A stretch of DNA of 64,000 bases. Origin: Verrucomicrobiales bacterium (GTDB taxonomy: Bacteria > Verrucomicrobiota > Verrucomicrobiia > Verrucomicrobiales > DEV007). The notes beneath the pieces are model-generated. The model had not been told where the DNA came from. It did not search any database and was given only the letters and a program-made list of their open reading frames with translations. Each line of letters starts with the position of its first letter. Positions within the stretch are counted from its first letter, which is position 1. This document shows, piece after piece, positions 62,424 through 64,000 of this stretch. The stretch is taken from contig JARGNI010000007.1 in the NCBI GenBank assembly GCA_029213195.1, positions 62,001 through 126,000 of the forward strand, written 5' to 3'. The translations under genes and the position numbers were made by a program.

Positions 62424-64000
62424 TTGATTTTCCGTCATCACAGATCCCCATTTCTTCACGAGACGAAGTGGCGCGAATCCTTTGCCATCATTGCCTTGAT
62501 GGCTTCTGTGGCACTGCAGACACTGCCCCTCGCAAATGCGCAAGATGGTGGCTTCAATTTCGGGAACCGGCCTGCGGAAGAAACGACTGACTTGGAGATC
62601 CAGAGCGACGCTTCCAGCTTTGACCAGAATCTGGGCATCGCGAAGGCAGCCGGAAACGTGGTGGTCACCTACGAAGACGTCACGATCTATGCGGACGAGG
62701 TCGAGTATCATCGAGATTCTGGAAAAGTTTTTGCTCGGGGGAACGTCCGGGTTTATCGCGGTGGCGAGGTCGTCGATGCAGAAGAAGTGATCTACACCGT
62801 TCCCACGGGGGAGATGACGACCAGCCAACTCAAGAGTTCCTTCGAACCTCTCTTCTACTCCGCGGGTTCGATCGAACGACCGGAGGAGGCATCCGATGGC
62901 CCGATCATCCTGAAGGATACCAGCTTCACCACGCATGATTCGGCAAACCCGAATTACCGGTTCAAGGTGAACAAGCTTGAAGTCTATCCCGACGACCGGA
63001 TCGTGATGCACGGTGCTCGCCTCTTCATCGGAGATACTCCCACCCTGTATTTCCCCTACTACGTCCAGCCAATGAATGCGGACCTGGGATATTACTTCAC
63101 TCCGGGGTGGAATTCGGCCTGGGGAGGATTCCTGCTCAACCAATACGGTTTCATGATCGGGGACCGGGTCCTCGCTACGACTCATCTCGATGTTCGCTCC
63201 GAACGCGGACTTGCAGGGGGAATTGAATTCGAGGACAGGAAGTTCAAGGACAATGATCAGATCGGCACACTCAATCTCTATTATGCCGATGACGCCAATC
63301 CTCAGCGCCGTTTCAATGGCCAGGCACGAACGAACAACATCAAGTCGAAGCGCTATCGTCTCAATCTCCAACACCGCGTCTACTTTCCGGGATCGGAGGA
63401 CGAGACCTTCTACATCGATTTCGACCTGCATCGCCTCAGCGACGCCTTTGTCCTCGAGGACTTCTTTCCCGCGGACTACCGGATTGACCCGAAGCCTGAC
63501 AATTTGATCAATATCACCAAGCTCTTCGACCAGGGGGAGATCTCACTCCTCGGTCGCTTCCAGGTGAACGACTTCTTTCAGACTGATACCCGGACACCCG
63601 AGCTCTCGGTAGACTTCATCCGCACGCCTATTGGCGACACTGGGTTCTTTTACAACGGGATGACCAGTTATGGAGTCATCGACGAAGACCTGGCCGATGT
63701 CGATATCGCTGCCGGAATGGTGGACCCCAGCGGCTACAATCGATTTCATACCTACCACGAGTTTCTCTTCCCCACTCAACTGGGTGGAGTCCTCAATGTC
63801 GTCCCCCGGGTTGGCGGAGGATACAGGCACTATTCCGATTTCGACCTCCCCGGTATCGATACGTTCGAGAGCACGACATTCCACGCTGGCGTGGACCTCT
63901 CTTTCAAGATGTCGAAGAAGTCACCGCATGTCTACAACAAGGCGCTCGGCCTCGATGGCCTGATGCACGTGGTCCGGCCCTATATGAATTACTCGTTTGT
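62424..64000 (+). CDS. lptD: LPS-assembly protein LptD, 3' end outside the window
   Basis: Outer-membrane barrel that places LPS on the cell surface together with LptE. The open frame runs to the window end (525 codons seen). An N-terminal OstA/LptA-like beta-jellyroll is evident (LEIQSDASSFDQNLGIAKA, GNVVVTYEDVTIYADEVEYHR, GKVFARGNVRVYRGG), then the start of the barrel (PTLYFPYYVQPMN, LATTHLDVRSERGLAGGIEF). The start is uncertain: TTG at 62424 gives a signal peptide whose hydrophobic core (FAIIALMASVAL) ends at NAQ; ATG 62499 lies inside that core and would leave no charged n-region. A TTG at 62382 is also in frame. Confidence 0.85.
   Translation, partial: MIFRHHRSPFLHETKWRESFAIIALMASVALQTLPLANAQDGGFNFGNRPAEETTDLEIQSDASSFDQNLGIAKAAGNVVVTYEDVTIYADEVEYHRDSGKVFARGNVRVYRGGEVVDAEEVIYTVPTGEMTTSQLKSSFEPLFYSAGSIERPEEASDGPIILKDTSFTTHDSANPNYRFKVNKLEVYPDDRIVMHGARLFIGDTPTLYFPYYVQPMNADLGYYFTPGWNSAWGGFLLNQYGFMIGDRVLATTHLDVRSERGLAGGIEFEDRKFKDNDQIGTLNLYYADDANPQRRFNGQARTNNIKSKRYRLNLQHRVYFPGSEDETFYIDFDLHRLSDAFVLEDFFPADYRIDPKPDNLINITKLFDQGEISLLGRFQVNDFFQTDTRTPELSVDFIRTPIGDTGFFYNGMTSYGVIDEDLADVDIAAGMVDPSGYNRFHTYHEFLFPTQLGGVLNVVPRVGGGYRHYSDFDLPGIDTFESTTFHAGVDLSFKMSKKSPHVYNKALGLDGLMHVVRPYMNYSF

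Noticed and set aside
62241-63431. Minus-strand open frame of 396 codons
   Set aside because: Antisense to lptD, which shows clear OstA-domain motifs on the plus strand.

Overview
The window looks like a piece of a Verrucomicrobiota chromosome. It is GC-rich and densely coded, with few convincing Shine-Dalgarno sites. It has a full Gram-negative outer-membrane toolkit (lpxA, lptD, lptE, an lptF/G-type permease, a BamD-like TPR protein, OmpA proteins) together with families typical of Planctomycetes and Verrucomicrobia: a DUF1501 protein, a DUF1549/DUF1553 protein with an SHD1 domain, a sulfatase, VCBS/UnbV repeat proteins and PQQ-like propellers. Phylum is inferred from gene content only. I saw no rRNA, tRNA, CRISPR array, insertion sequence, phage or integrase; most of this is core chromosome with a few accessory blocks.

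Layout. 1-7.5 kb (+): a sulfatase cut by the left edge, a small lipoprotein, a prepilin peptidase with a large insertion, mtnA, lipA, and an ankyrin-repeat protein fused to an L,D-transpeptidase. 7.8-14.0 kb (-): a probable operon of thioesterase, ribokinase, PQQ propeller, DUF1549/1553 and DUF1501 proteins, ending at a clear terminator. 14.2-16.2 kb (+): a LolA-like protein, an alpha/beta hydrolase broken by an in-frame TGA, and a small membrane protein. 16.2-21.1 kb (-): thiC behind a TPP riboswitch, and a large secreted glycosidase-like protein. 21.2-30.1 kb: an LptF/G permease (+), then (-) an SPL-like radical SAM protein, a DUF4112 protein, rho, panB, rsmI, lptE and the BamD-like protein. 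30.6-37.5 kb (+): a 1263-residue double VCBS/UnbV protein, a di-heme cytochrome c peroxidase and a CorC-type transporter. 37.6-45.3 kb: a pair of Roadblock-like small proteins (-), pgsA-der (+), a secreted protein of unknown function and an MBL-fold hydrolase (-), a fused siroheme-decarboxylase-like protein, and gatC-gatA (+). 45.4-48.1 kb: an RND-type outer-membrane efflux lipoprotein (-) divergent from a Tat-exported hydroxypyruvate-isomerase-like protein (+). 48.2-54.0 kb (-): a four-gene envelope operon. 54.2-64 kb: rpsO-pnp (-), a Lon-substrate-binding-domain protein and amtB (+), mnmE (-), then radC, lpxA and the start of lptD (+), cut by the right edge.

The best candidate for an undescribed system is the four-gene operon at 48203-53997. 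It encodes a chain of BON-like repeats ending in a canonical OmpA domain, a 1122-residue membrane-anchored coiled coil ending in an OmpA-like domain that lacks the usual peptidoglycan-binding Asp, and two tiny single-pass proteins whose membrane segment resembles that of the giant coiled coil. It looks like a dedicated envelope-spanning or cell-shape apparatus. Other items worth following are the ankyrin/L,D-transpeptidase fusion, the fused AhbA/AhbB-like protein, the Roadblock-like pair and the nonsense-interrupted hydrolase.
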